Assembly: GCA_965224105.1 (NCBI GenBank)
Contig: CBDCYH010000002.1
Coordinates: forward strand, 2,108,001-2,172,000
DNA length: 64,000 nucleotides
Direction: 5' to 3'
DNA from: CBDCYH01 sp965224105
GTDB taxonomy: Bacteria > Bacteroidota > Rhodothermia > Rhodothermales > JABDKH01
The translations under genes were made by a program, and so were the position numbers. Positions 9,289 through 18,557 of the stretch are shown one piece after another. Within the stretch, counting starts at the first letter, position 1, and each line of letters opens with the position of its first letter. A model generated the notes under the pieces. That model did not search any database and was not told the DNA's origin. It saw only the letters and a list, made by a program, of their open reading frames with translations.

Positions 9289-9915
9289 TTAGCCGCCCTG
9301 ATAGCCGGCAAGTTGAAGATTGTTTGGGGTTAGAGTTACACCCCAGTGTACCTGCTTCATTGTTCGAGTCTGTTCGTCCTTGATACCAGTCGGAACAGCG
9401 TTGACCATCCGTATACGGATCTTCCGTACGTTGGATGGAATGGTGATGTTGTTGGTAAAGTCCAACAGATCAATATTAAATTCGAGTAGGGTCCTGGGTG
9501 ACGCGCCCGCGTCCACGAAGCCCGCTCCCGCATTTTCGGATCGCACTACCTGATAGGTGGGCATGGAGACTCCGTCTACGACGACCGAATCAACCGGGCT
9601 GGCCACATAGCGAATCAACGCGGCGGCGCCTCCTGCTCCCACACCTCTGAAAATCAGCGAATCCGTAATCGTCTTCATCCCTGCGTTAGTCTTGTGGAAC
9701 GCGATGATGGAGGAGTCGCCTGGTGATATCCCGAATCCGGTGTTGACCAGGTCGCGCTCAAGCGTTTCTGCAAAACTGAGTGCTTCTTTGTTTGCGGAAT
9801 ACAGGTTGGTTATCTCGACTTTCTCTTCCTGCATCCTGAACTGTAATGCAACAAGAATCGTCACGATGACGACCCCTACGATGGATGCGGTTACCTTGTC
9901 TAATAACAGTTGCAT
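9289..9915 (-). CDS. PilW-like pilin-type membrane protein
   Basis: A 208-residue protein with a single N-terminal hydrophobic helix (about residues 10-26) followed by a charged, probably helical stretch (FAETLERDLVNTGFGI) and a beta-rich C-terminal half. This arrangement resembles PilW/GspJ-type minor pilins, in which the long alpha1 helix precedes a beta domain. A canonical type IV prepilin peptidase site is not evident. It lies 12 bp downstream of the 171-residue gene and 38 bp upstream of the PilX-like gene, so the three are almost certainly one operon. Function is inferred from architecture only. Confidence 0.55.
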   Translation of the reverse strand: MQLLLDKVTASIVGVVIVTILVALQFRMQEEKVEITNLYSANKEALSFAETLERDLVNTGFGISPGDSSIIAFHKTNAGMKTITDSLIFRGVGAGGAAALIRYVASPVDSVVVDGVSMPTYQVVRSENAGAGFVDAGASPRTLLEFNIDLLDFTNNITIPSNVRKIRIRMVNAVPTGIKDEQTRTMKQVHWGVTLTPNNLQLAGYQGG

Positions 9916-9927
9916 AGTGTGGACCCC

Positions 9928-10443
9928 TTAATACCAGCTCGGCGAAAACTGTCGCCGGAGAACAACCGGGTTTGCGAGTAGCTCCTGGTCTGGATCGGGC
10001 GGACCTTTCACGTGGACGGCAACTTCTTTAATCCACGTTGGTGATGGTGACACGCTACCGTATGCGTCGACGTAGTTCACCGAGACCGTAAAGGAGAATG
10101 GTAACTGGTCGCCGGACTGTGTGGTGTAGAGCACGGTGTCGGCCGGCATGTTGTGGTAGTCGTCGATGTCCGCCGCAGTATCGAACGTCTGACCGCCAAA
10201 TTTTCCTGCAGGCGTGAGCTGGTCAACGTTCTTGAGATTGCGAGTGACGACGCCGGCTTGAATTTCTGAGTCGAAGTTTTTCGACGCGATGCTCTGCATG
10301 ACATCAGTGGCGATGGCACTGGCCATGGTTTCCAACTCTGCGCTAACTTGCTTGCGCTGCGACTCGAGTTTGGACTGAGAAAAATTTATCGCAAACACCA
10401 TCACCAAAATGATGGCGAAAAATGCGCCGATTGTCTGTGGCAT
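9928..10443 (-). CDS. PilV-like pilin-type membrane protein, first gene of cluster
   Basis: A 171-residue protein whose first ~20 residues form a membrane helix (GAFFAIILVMVFAINF) followed immediately by an amphipathic helix rich in Gln, Glu and Lys, and then by a beta-rich domain. This is the usual layout of pilin-like subunits, but there is no obvious prepilin cleavage motif. It leads the leftward cluster and faces the aconitase gene across a 255-bp divergent intergenic region, which must contain the cluster promoter. I cannot assign a specific assembly system because no secretin, ATPase or platform protein lies nearby. Confidence 0.55.
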   Translation of the reverse strand: MPQTIGAFFAIILVMVFAINFSQSKLESQRKQVSAELETMASAIATDVMQSIASKNFDSEIQAGVVTRNLKNVDQLTPAGKFGGQTFDTAADIDDYHNMPADTVLYTTQSGDQLPFSFTVSVNYVDAYGSVSPSPTWIKEVAVHVKGPPDPDQELLANPVVLRRQFSPSWY

Positions 10444-10698
10444 CTACTACCCTGCGAGGTGTGATTGTTTTGGGCGAATCCCCTCCAAACAAATAATCGG
10501 CTGTAAGGAGGCGATATTAAGCAAATCCGCCGTCTGGCGGCCGCCCGTATGTACTGCCTCCCTCTATGGACGGATAGCTTTTTGCCATTTATCTTCACTG
10601 CAACTTTTCCTTGCAAAAGCAACGAAAATCAGCCCATGACTGTAACTTGAGTGGATTCTCTCCGATTGAATTCGGGCTTCACAAAACGCTGTATTTAA
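10444..10698. promoter_or_regulatory. Divergent intergenic region between pilin-like cluster and acnA
   Basis: This 255-bp gap separates two divergently transcribed units, so at least two promoters must lie here. A small GC-rich hairpin (CCGCC-GTCT-GGCGG) sits near 10529-10542. No convincing promoter box, riboswitch or small gene was recognised by eye. Confidence 0.4.
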
Positions 10699-13431
10699 AT
10701 GTCTTCACGCCACAATTTGCTTGGAACACGCGACACCTTCACCACTGCATCCGGACCGGGCTACATATATCGCCTCGACACTTTGGAGAAGAAGGGATTT
10801 GGCGGCATCGGTCGATTGCCGTATTCCATAAAGGTGCTTCTCGAATCGGTTCTACGGAATGCCGATGGTTTCATGGTGACGGAGGATGATGTGGCGAAGC
10901 TGGGGGGTTACGATCCGGCCGCTCCGGCGAAAGTGGAAATCCCCTTCAGGCCAGCCCGCGTGTTGCTGCAAGATTTCACCGGCGTTCCGGCAGTGGTGGA
11001 CCTGGCAGCTATGCGGTCTGCCATGGCACGTCTCGGAGGAGATCCGGACGAGATCAATCCTCGCGTACCTGTTCATCTGGTGATTGATCACTCCGTTCAG
11101 GTTGATTCATTCGGCAACAAAGAGGCATTGCGAATTAACGCCGAGAAAGAATTCAAACGGAATCGAGAACGCTACGAGTTCCTCCGGTGGGGGAAGCAGG
11201 CTTTCGACAACTTCAGCGTCGTGCCGCCCGCATCCGGGATTTGCCATCAGGTGAATCTCGAGTACATCGCCCGCGGAGTCTGGTCGCATGAAGAAGAGGG
11301 GCTCCCCGTCTACTATCCTGATTCCCTCGTAGGAACGGACAGCCACACGACAATGATCGACGGCCTGGGTGTCGTCGGGTGGGGTGTCGGCGGCATCGAA
11401 GCGGAGGCCGTGATGCTCGGCCAACCGATATACATGCTCATGCCGGAGGTGATTGGATTCAAACTTACTGGCAAGCTTCCCGAAGGCGCGACGGCTACCG
11501 ATATGGTGCTAACCGTAACGCAGCTTCTTCGCGAGTACGGCGTGGTGGGCAAGTTTGTGGAATTCTTCGGTGAAGGACTCGATTACCTCACCGTTCCCGA
11601 TCGCGCGACAATTGCCAACATGTCGCCGGAGTACGGTGCCACCATGGGATTCTTCCCGATAGATAACGAGACGCTGCGCTTTCTTGAAAGGACCGGGCGA
11701 CCAAAAGAACTGGTCGATACCGTAGAGCGATACACAAAAGAACAGAGCCTCTTCCGAACGACCGACTCGCCCGATCCGGAATTCAAAGACGTAGTGGAGC
11801 TGGATCTGTCGCAAATTGTTCCGAGTCTCTCGGGTCCGAAGCGGCCCCAGGATCGGATCACTCTGCCAGACATGCAACAGGTGTTCCAGCAGTCGCTCAC
11901 CAGTCCTGCGGGTCCGCAAGGGTTTGGACTCGAGCAAGATCGACTGGATGATTCCGCTCCCTATTCCGATGACCGCGGAAACGAGCGAACCCTTCGGCAC
12001 GGGGATGTCGCAATCGCGGCTATCACAAGTTGCACCAACACCAGTAATCCCTCTGTCATGATCGCTGCTGGACTGGTTGCCAAGAAGGCTGTCGAACGCG
12101 GACTCGCCGTTCAGCCCTACGTTAAGACAAGTATGGCACCCGGATCGAAGGTGGTAACGGAGTATCTCCACGAAGCGGGACTCTGGCCGTATCTGGATCA
12201 GCTTGGATTCAACCTGGTGGGCTACGGGTGTACTACCTGCATTGGCAATTCTGGTCCGCTACCCGAGGCTACCGCCGATGCCATTAGAACCGGCGACCTC
12301 ATCGTATCAGGAGTTCTGTCTGGTAACAGAAATTTTGAAGGCCGAATCCATCAGCTCGTGCAGGCGAACTTTCTCGCATCTCCACCGCTGGTTGTAGCCT
12401 ATGCATTGGCGGGAACAGTTAACATTGATTTGACGAAGGATTCTATTGGTAAAGACAACGCAGGTGAAGACGTTTTCCTCAGCGACATTTGGCCAAGCTC
12501 CGCGGAAATAGCAGAGGCTGTTCATGCGAGCGTCAAAGCGGAAATGTTTATCGAACAGTATGATGGAATAGAAGAGTCGAATCAGACATGGAACGAAATT
12601 AAAATTCCAGCAGGATCTATCTACGACTGGAATCCGAATTCCACATACGTACAAGAGCCACCGTTCTTCTTTGGTCTGAAAAAGGAGACTCCCAAGATTT
12701 CGTCTATAAATGATGCAAGAGTCCTCGTGAAGGTCGGTGACTCGACAACAACCGATCATATCTCACCGGCCGGTGCGATTGCTCCCGACGGACCTGCGGC
12801 TGCGTACCTCAAAAGCAATAACGTCGACTACCTGGACTTCAACTCCTTTGGCTCCAGAAGGGGCAACCATGAGGTGATGATGCGCGGTACATTTGCGAAC
12901 ATCAGAATAAAAAACCTTCTGGTACCGGGTACCGAGGGTGGCGTGACTAGATATTTCCCGACTGATGAGGTGCAACCAATCTACGACGCATCCATGAAAT
13001 ATCAGGAATCAGGAACGGATCTTATCGTCCTGGCTGGCAAAGATTACGGTATGGGTTCCAGTCGAGATTGGGCTGCCAAAGGAACGATTCTGCTTGGCGT
13101 CAAAGCGGTTATCGCAGATAGTTTTGAACGCATCCACCGAAGTAATCTTATTGGAATGGGTGTGCTCCCGTTGCAGTACAAGCAAGGTGAGTCTGCTGAT
13201 TCGCTAGTCCTAACGGGAACCGAAAAGTTTTCTATCCCTGTTACTGATTCTGTCGAGGCACGTCAGTCGATTACGGTTACCGCGACAAAGGATGACGGAT
13301 CCGCCATCGAATTCGAAACGGTTTGCAGGCTGGACACTCCGGTCGAGGTTGAATACTATCGCCACGGAGGAATACTCCACTTTGTCCTTCGCGATTTTCT
13401 CAACAATACCTCCGTAGAAGCGCAGAGTTGA
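10699..13431 (+). CDS. acnA: Aconitate hydratase AcnA
   Basis: A 910-residue cytosolic aconitase that interconverts citrate and isocitrate in the TCA cycle. The [4Fe-4S] cysteines are visible in SCTNTSNP and in GYGCTTCIGNSG, and the C-terminal swivel domain has the substrate-binding block YGMGSSRDWAAKG. The N-terminus resembles other AcnA proteins (PYSIKVLLE, VLLQDFTGVPAVVDLA). Length matches the AcnA/IRP class rather than AcnB. The following permease gene starts at an overlapping TTG, so the two are probably co-transcribed. No odd residues seen. Confidence 0.97.
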   Translation: MSSRHNLLGTRDTFTTASGPGYIYRLDTLEKKGFGGIGRLPYSIKVLLESVLRNADGFMVTEDDVAKLGGYDPAAPAKVEIPFRPARVLLQDFTGVPAVVDLAAMRSAMARLGGDPDEINPRVPVHLVIDHSVQVDSFGNKEALRINAEKEFKRNRERYEFLRWGKQAFDNFSVVPPASGICHQVNLEYIARGVWSHEEEGLPVYYPDSLVGTDSHTTMIDGLGVVGWGVGGIEAEAVMLGQPIYMLMPEVIGFKLTGKLPEGATATDMVLTVTQLLREYGVVGKFVEFFGEGLDYLTVPDRATIANMSPEYGATMGFFPIDNETLRFLERTGRPKELVDTVERYTKEQSLFRTTDSPDPEFKDVVELDLSQIVPSLSGPKRPQDRITLPDMQQVFQQSLTSPAGPQGFGLEQDRLDDSAPYSDDRGNERTLRHGDVAIAAITSCTNTSNPSVMIAAGLVAKKAVERGLAVQPYVKTSMAPGSKVVTEYLHEAGLWPYLDQLGFNLVGYGCTTCIGNSGPLPEATADAIRTGDLIVSGVLSGNRNFEGRIHQLVQANFLASPPLVVAYALAGTVNIDLTKDSIGKDNAGEDVFLSDIWPSSAEIAEAVHASVKAEMFIEQYDGIEESNQTWNEIKIPAGSIYDWNPNSTYVQEPPFFFGLKKETPKISSINDARVLVKVGDSTTTDHISPAGAIAPDGPAAAYLKSNNVDYLDFNSFGSRRGNHEVMMRGTFANIRIKNLLVPGTEGGVTRYFPTDEVQPIYDASMKYQESGTDLIVLAGKDYGMGSSRDWAAKGTILLGVKAVIADSFERIHRSNLIGMGVLPLQYKQGESADSLVLTGTEKFSIPVTDSVEARQSITVTATKDDGSAIEFETVCRLDTPVEVEYYRHGGILHFVLRDFLNNTSVEAQS

Positions 13432-14666
13432 AAAAACTGGGCAGCGCAAAATCACCAAAACGGCTTCGGATAGGCCCACTTACCTCGTTCATCGGAGGCC
13501 TTTCGATACTGGTGATCCTGCTATTGGGCCTGAGGGAATTCGTAAATCCAGTTAGCCTGGGTATTGTAGGCTCTCTCATTTGCTGGCCATACCGATCGAA
13601 TCGATCGGTGAGAGCTCTCATGATCGCCGGCGCTTTTATCGTTCTAGCCTGGCTACTCTATACTCTGGGGGCCGTTCTGGTACCATTCGTGCTGGCGTAC
13701 ATCCTCGCGTATGTCTTCAACCCTGCAATCACGTTTCTGGAGAAACGGTTTGGAGTTAAAAGGTGGCTTTCGTCTCTCCTCGTCACCGTTGCGATCGTGG
13801 TTGTGATCTCCATGTTGTTCGTCACACTTATCCCGCAGATCATCTGGCAACTCGACAGCCTGACCTCGCGAATCGGTAGCCAAATTGCAAATCTTCAGGA
13901 CCGTGTAGTTTCGTCCATGGTGCTTGATCGCTTGGAGGAGGTGGGTCTCATCGACAAGGAAGTATTCCTGGCCGACGTGGCAGAGATGTTACAGGCGAAG
14001 GCTGCAGAATTTGCCAACATGCTTCCCCGTACCATTCTTAATGTAGCGGCCTCAATTGGCTCTCTCATGCAGTTCCTGACTCTCGCTACGATTCTGCCGG
14101 TGCTGATTTACTACACGCTTCGAGACTATCCAGAAGTAAGAGCAAAAATCGTGGAGGCCTTCCCAACATATGATGGCGAAAGAGAATACCTGCAAACTGC
14201 CGGAAGCATTTTTGGTAGCTACTTGCGAGGCCAGCTGATCATATCCGCTATCGCGATGTTTAATATTTCGCTTGCACTAACACTACTGGGAATTCCGTTT
14301 GCGTTGCTGATCGGACTCTTGGCAGGGTTACTGAACTTCATTCCTAACATTGGGATTATTATCACGAACGTGATAGCGGCAATTATCACCCTTCTCTTCG
14401 GAGATCCCTGGCTGTTGCAAACCATCCTGGTCCTTGCCGTTATCGGTGCCCAATCGCTACTGGAAGGGAGTGTTTTGGTACCTCGGATCCAGAGCGACAG
14501 AGTTGGGCTTCATCCGCTACTTGTGATCATGTGCCTTTTCGTTTTCGGAGTCCTTATGGGGGTTGTTGGATTACTAATTGCCGTACCTCTTACGGCCTTC
14601 CTTGCCTGCATTTACGACGCATGGAAGAAATCCAACACCCTGGATTTGGGAGAAGCGTTCGAGTAG
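13428..14666 (+). CDS. AI-2E family transporter (PerM/YdiK-like permease)
   Basis: A 412-residue membrane protein of the AI-2E/PerM family. Hallmarks are the N-terminal VPFVLAYILAYVFNP block, the central YYTLRDYP motif, and the C-terminal helices with GIPFALLIGLLAGLLNFIPNIG. Members include autoinducer-2 exporters and Na+/H+ antiporters, so the substrate is open. The chosen TTG start overlaps the acnA stop and adds two N-terminal membrane segments ahead of the usual family start; alternatives are GTG 13609 or ATG 13621. The extra segment looks like real coding sequence (hydrophobic, followed by CWPYR), but the start is uncertain. Confidence 0.85.
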   Translation: MKKLGSAKSPKRLRIGPLTSFIGGLSILVILLLGLREFVNPVSLGIVGSLICWPYRSNRSVRALMIAGAFIVLAWLLYTLGAVLVPFVLAYILAYVFNPAITFLEKRFGVKRWLSSLLVTVAIVVVISMLFVTLIPQIIWQLDSLTSRIGSQIANLQDRVVSSMVLDRLEEVGLIDKEVFLADVAEMLQAKAAEFANMLPRTILNVAASIGSLMQFLTLATILPVLIYYTLRDYPEVRAKIVEAFPTYDGEREYLQTAGSIFGSYLRGQLIISAIAMFNISLALTLLGIPFALLIGLLAGLLNFIPNIGIIITNVIAAIITLLFGDPWLLQTILVLAVIGAQSLLEGSVLVPRIQSDRVGLHPLLVIMCLFVFGVLMGVVGLLIAVPLTAFLACIYDAWKKSNTLDLGEAFE

Positions 14667-14673
14667 CCGCCCG

Positions 14674-16383
14674 CTACAATTCCGAGATGAGCAGAATTCC
14701 CGAGTCGCCTGCATCAAACTGTACAGATCCAAACGACACGATCGCCACCTTTCCGGAATACGCATCTCTAAGTGCGGTATCATCAGCAAACAAACGCGAC
14801 ACGTTTAGTCGTACCCGCCCGGTTGCGCCCATCACCACCAACACTTTATCCGGATGGACTCGCGAGTCCAAGGTTCGGTGGAAAGCATAGTAACCATCAC
14901 CAGGCAGCCGTTCGTGCACCCCCAGGCCGACTGCTGGATGATCTCTTTTGAAGCTCGCGATTTTTTGAAAGTGCTCAAGTCGATCTTCATCCGTACTTGA
15001 CCAGTTCATGGATGATCGCGCATCACCCGTTCTACCAGACTCCTCGCCGTAGTAGATTTGCGTAGCGCCCGGAGCAAGAAGCAAGGCCGTCGACGTTGAC
15101 ACATCAGAATGATCATACAAACCGTCGTCGTGCGAAGAGGTAAAGCTCACAAAACCGCTGTTAGGGTTTTGGTGTAAGAACGACGAATAGGCCGCGTACA
15201 AACTATCGAGATTGTCGTAGTCCGCAAGGTTTTCGTCTTTGAATGCGAAGTTCAACAATGCATCAACACCGTTTCCAAAGTATTCCGATTCCTCAACGGC
15301 TGCTCCGTACACTTCACCGAGTATCCAGATGTCTCCCGGTGGTGCGGCAGTGTTTTCTGCAAGCCACACTCGACGCGCCCGTTGGGATTCACTTTTCAAG
15401 AGTTGTATAGTTTCAAAGTCGAGATGCTTTGCAGTGTCAAGCCGTATTCCATCGAAGCCAAACTTTTCAACCAGGTCTGCAGCCCACTTGACAAGCAGAA
15501 GCCTTGGAGTAATCTGTGCACCCGTACTATTCGCTAGCTCAGCGGCGGCGGACATCTGAGCGGATTCTTTCTCCGTCGACCACTTCGTCCGCAACACCGG
15601 GGGTAGCTCTACCGGTACGTCCACCTCATCCGTTTTGAAATCGGGCAATGAGTGTACACAGCGTGTGGTTTCGGATGTCCCACACGAGTCGTAACCTTGC
15701 AAATCGGCACGCACAAAGTCCGATCCCCACCAGGTGGACCAGCCGGGAGCCTGATAGTCAATAAAAAGATCGTGGTAGCTAGCCCAGGTCTCGCCCTGCT
15801 TGGGTCGCCACGTCTTCCAGTCATTGCTGGTGATCGATCCGAAAGAGAGACTGTCCATGTCCGCAAGTGTATTGTACCCTGCATGGTTCAAAACGATGTC
15901 GGCGATTACGCGGATGCCGCGCTCGTGACACGCGCTGATCAACTCGACAAGTTCATCTTCTGTACCCCAGTTCTCGTCGATCTGTGTAAAATCCAGTGGC
16001 CAGTATCCGTGATACGCATACTCCTGTGTCGCTCCGTTCTCACCGCCGACCCATCCGTGTACTTGCTCGACAACCGGGGATATCCAGAGAGCATTAATTC
16101 CAAGGTCAGTGAAGTAGCCCTCGTTGACTTTTTCCAAAAGGCCTTTGAAGTCTCCTCCCTGAAAATGGCCGCTGCCGGACTCGTACGGTGCGCCAGTCGC
16201 ATCCGACCCACGGCCGTATGCCCGGTCATTAGCCTGGTCGCCGTTGTTGAACCGATCAGTGAGTGCTAGGTAGATCACTGCATTGTCCCAGGTGAACGTG
16301 TCAGCTTGTTGACCAATGGCCGGGACCGGGAGAATCAGACAAAAAACACTTACGGTATAAATGAGCCGCGCGAGGGTAGCCAT
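14674..16383 (-). CDS. Secreted alpha-amylase family glycoside hydrolase (GH13)
   Basis: A 569-residue GH13 enzyme with a cleavable signal peptide ending near GQQ at residue 26, so it should act in the periplasm or outside the cell on alpha-glucans. All four conserved regions are present: D162 to H168 (DIVLNH), the nucleophile D316 in GIRLDTAKH, the acid/base E357 in ILGEVYG, and the transition-state H418-D419. A Trp-rich loop (GWSTWWGSDF) lies between the first two regions, as in bacterial periplasmic alpha-amylases. It converges on the PerM gene with a gap of seven bases. No other starch-use genes are nearby. Confidence 0.93.
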   Translation of the reverse strand: MATLARLIYTVSVFCLILPVPAIGQQADTFTWDNAVIYLALTDRFNNGDQANDRAYGRGSDATGAPYESGSGHFQGGDFKGLLEKVNEGYFTDLGINALWISPVVEQVHGWVGGENGATQEYAYHGYWPLDFTQIDENWGTEDELVELISACHERGIRVIADIVLNHAGYNTLADMDSLSFGSITSNDWKTWRPKQGETWASYHDLFIDYQAPGWSTWWGSDFVRADLQGYDSCGTSETTRCVHSLPDFKTDEVDVPVELPPVLRTKWSTEKESAQMSAAAELANSTGAQITPRLLLVKWAADLVEKFGFDGIRLDTAKHLDFETIQLLKSESQRARRVWLAENTAAPPGDIWILGEVYGAAVEESEYFGNGVDALLNFAFKDENLADYDNLDSLYAAYSSFLHQNPNSGFVSFTSSHDDGLYDHSDVSTSTALLLAPGATQIYYGEESGRTGDARSSMNWSSTDEDRLEHFQKIASFKRDHPAVGLGVHERLPGDGYYAFHRTLDSRVHPDKVLVVMGATGRVRLNVSRLFADDTALRDAYSGKVAIVSFGSVQFDAGDSGILLISEL

Positions 16384-16490
16384 TCGCAGGATGTACTAAT
16401 AGAGGAGTGCAGGAATGTACGCACTCAATGGATACTCCGAAAGGTGATTTCAGACTCCGGAGCATACAAGCGGATTAGCGCGAGGCTAAC

Positions 16491-17138
16491 TCACGCAGCA
16501 AGAACGGCGGAGCGTTTGAAGATACCGTTCTTGTTTACATGTCCGACATACTTTCCGAGGACAGTCACCTCCTCAAAGATGTCCGGCTCGACGATAATGT
16601 TGTCGAATTCCGGATTTGCCGGTTCGAGTCGAAGGCCCTGCTCGCTATAGTAAATTCTCTTGAGAGAGGTTTCGCCGTTGTACAGGATAGCACCGATGCC
16701 CCCATTTGGAATATCGTCGTCCATTAGCAGTACGCAGTCTCCGTCATTGATATCCGCCCCAATCATCGATTGCCCAGAGACCCGGATCGCGTAGATCCTG
16801 TCCAGCTGGGGGAAAAGCGAATCCAGGGTAATCGTACCCAGATCCGACTCAACGGCTTCCTGCAGCACACCTGCCGAAATTATTCCCTTTATCGGCAAGC
16901 CTGCGGCCATTGCAGGTATGCGATCAAGACTTTCTTTAAGCCTGTAGCCGAGACCATCTTTGAGTAGGTAGCCCTTCTTGAAGAGTGCCTGCAGGTTTTG
17001 GGTTACGCTGTTAGGGGACCTGAAATCAAAGTGGTCGACTATTTCGCGGTAGGTGGGCCAAACACTATGCTCCTGGACATAGTCGCGCAAAAATTCCAGG
17101 AAGGATCGCTGTTTTGAAGTAAGATCTCTCCGACCCAT
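16491..17138 (-). CDS. lexA: LexA repressor, SOS response
   Basis: A 215-residue LexA. The N-terminal winged helix (residues ~5-65, with the recognition helix around SPNSVTQNLQ) binds SOS operators. The autocleavage site is Ala89-Gly90, the catalytic Ser is S124 (SGQSM) and the general-base Lys is K160, so RecA*-stimulated self-cleavage should be intact. It lies downstream of recO on the same strand with a 92-bp gap, which probably holds its own promoter. LexA is absent from many Bacteroidota, so its presence helps place the organism. Confidence 0.96.
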   Translation of the reverse strand: MGRRDLTSKQRSFLEFLRDYVQEHSVWPTYREIVDHFDFRSPNSVTQNLQALFKKGYLLKDGLGYRLKESLDRIPAMAAGLPIKGIISAGVLQEAVESDLGTITLDSLFPQLDRIYAIRVSGQSMIGADINDGDCVLLMDDDIPNGGIGAILYNGETSLKRIYYSEQGLRLEPANPEFDNIIVEPDIFEEVTVLGKYVGHVNKNGIFKRSAVLAA

Positions 17139-17205
17139 TGCGCGCGGTCTTATTTATTGATTACCGGAGCATCGATAGAGCAGGAAACGCACCGGCCCTT
17201 CGGTG

Positions 17206-17222
17206 ATATATGTGCAATATAT
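17206..17222. promoter_or_regulatory. AT-rich inverted repeat upstream of lexA
   Basis: ATATAT-GTGCA-ATATAT lies 68-84 bp upstream of the lexA start. LexA normally autoregulates, and palindromes of 12-17 bp in this position are typical LexA operators, but the operator consensus in this lineage is not known to me. It is a candidate only; an AT-rich promoter element would look similar. Confidence 0.3.
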
Positions 17223-17230
17223 GGTATAGA

Positions 17231-18013
17231 TTATCCTCGGTCAAGCCCCGTAGGGGATGTTCGTGCAGTCTCAATTAGCTGGGCTCGAATTTCCGAGCTT
17301 CTGGTAGGGAACGACCTTTCGATATGAAAGGCGACGTACTGCTCGACCAATGAGACTGATTCCCTCCGGATGCCGGGATCAAGGATCATTTTTTCTGATG
17401 TCGCAAGGTCCGTGTTTGCCAGAATTCCGAAAGTCCTGAGGGCCTGGCGAGAGCCGGAGACGCAGCCGGTCGATTCCGGTCTCGCCTTCGAAACGGAGCC
17501 GTCGGAGAGGTTCAGCCAACCTCGGTCGGTGGTGCCCAGATCGTCCAGCTGCCGGCGGTCGACGAGTGGTACAAAACCCAGCTGCGATACGAGCGCTAGC
17601 TCGAAGTGATGTAAAATATTGTCCGTGCGATTCTCATGTCGGTTGAGGAATAGTAGTGATCCCTCGAGGAGCTCGAAGATTCCCTCATGAGATTGTCGTT
17701 CCTCCGTGCAAAGCCGCACTAGCTCTACCAGTCGCAGTCCAACCGCGATCCGCTCGAGGTCAGCCGCCACGGTGAATAGCAAATGCTTGTGCGTGCATTC
17801 CGTTAGCGTGCAAAGTCCACTGTCTTTGTATCGATAAACGCACTCCACGACGGACATGGGCTGGATGGTAGAGCCAAAGCGGCTCTTGGGTCTCCGGGCC
17901 CCACGCGCCATCGCCGAGATTCTCCCATGCTCCATAGAAAACAGGGAGACGATACTGCTCGTCTCGCCATACGGGATGGTTCGAAGGATGATTGCATCGG
18001 TTGACGTAGTCAC
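17231..18013 (-). CDS. recO: DNA repair protein RecO
   Basis: A 260-residue RecO, which loads RecA onto SSB-coated DNA in the RecFOR pathway. The N-terminal OB-fold pattern is clear (DAIILRTIPYGETSSIVSLFS, then GARRPKSRFGSTIQP), followed by the alpha-helical C-terminal domain. Cysteines of a zinc ribbon as in some RecO proteins are not obvious. It is upstream of lexA on the same strand, so two DNA-damage genes are adjacent. The start at 18013 fits the family N-terminus (MTTSTDAIILR). Confidence 0.93.
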   Translation of the reverse strand: MTTSTDAIILRTIPYGETSSIVSLFSMEHGRISAMARGARRPKSRFGSTIQPMSVVECVYRYKDSGLCTLTECTHKHLLFTVAADLERIAVGLRLVELVRLCTEERQSHEGIFELLEGSLLFLNRHENRTDNILHHFELALVSQLGFVPLVDRRQLDDLGTTDRGWLNLSDGSVSKARPESTGCVSGSRQALRTFGILANTDLATSEKMILDPGIRRESVSLVEQYVAFHIERSFPTRSSEIRAQLIETARTSPTGLDRG

Positions 18014-18065
18014 GAATCTCGCTGGTTACGAATTATGCCGATTAGTTTTGTACAGTTCAAAGCCA

Positions 18066-18557
18066 GTGCTATCGAGAATAAAATACATAGTCTACAGGAT
18101 TGAGCAAGCACTGGTAATAACCAGGACCGAGCTCAAGGCATTGCTTGTGCTATCGTGCATGCTTCTATTGGGGAGTGGGGTTAAATACTGGCGGGTGCAC
18201 CGTCCCGTATTCTCTCCGTCGGAGTATCTGGAACTGGAAGCGGCTTTTCTGAATCACGTCGACTCGCTGGAGGCAGAGGGGTTATTGCGACCTGCGAAGA
18301 CCGCTATGGGTTCGAATCAGACCTCTCCGGCAGCGACGCCTCCCGCGCGGATAGTCGAATTTCCAGTCGACATCAATACGGCCGACACCTTCGCGCTCGA
18401 AGCTCTGCCTGGCATTGGTCCAGCATTAGCAAGACGCATCGTGGAATATCGAGAAGAAAACGGTCCCTTTCAGTCTATCGACGACCTGGATTATGTGAGC
18501 GGCATCGGACCGGCCAAACTCAATTCTCTCCGTCAGAAAGTGACTCTTTCTGAATAA
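18066..18557 (+). CDS. ComEA-like helix-hairpin-helix DNA-binding protein, membrane anchored
   Basis: About 163 residues. A single membrane helix (LKALLVLSCMLLLGSGVKYW) near the N-terminus precedes a spacer and a C-terminal double helix-hairpin-helix domain: DINTADTFALEALPGIGPALA followed by DDLDYVSGIGPAKL. This layout is that of ComEA, which binds incoming DNA during natural transformation, although stand-alone HhH proteins of other function share it. The open frame extends upstream into recO; starts after the recO end are TTG 18048, GTG 18066 and a later ATG, and I prefer GTG 18066. It is divergent from recO. Confidence 0.75.
   Translation: MLSRIKYIVYRIEQALVITRTELKALLVLSCMLLLGSGVKYWRVHRPVFSPSEYLELEAAFLNHVDSLEAEGLLRPAKTAMGSNQTSPAATPPARIVEFPVDINTADTFALEALPGIGPALARRIVEYREENGPFQSIDDLDYVSGIGPAKLNSLRQKVTLSE

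Noticed and set aside
11509..12171. 220-codon open frame on the minus strand
   Set aside because: Entirely antisense to acnA; no conserved motif.
15652..16269. 205-codon open frame on the plus strand
   Set aside because: Antisense to the alpha-amylase gene, whose catalytic motifs are all intact.
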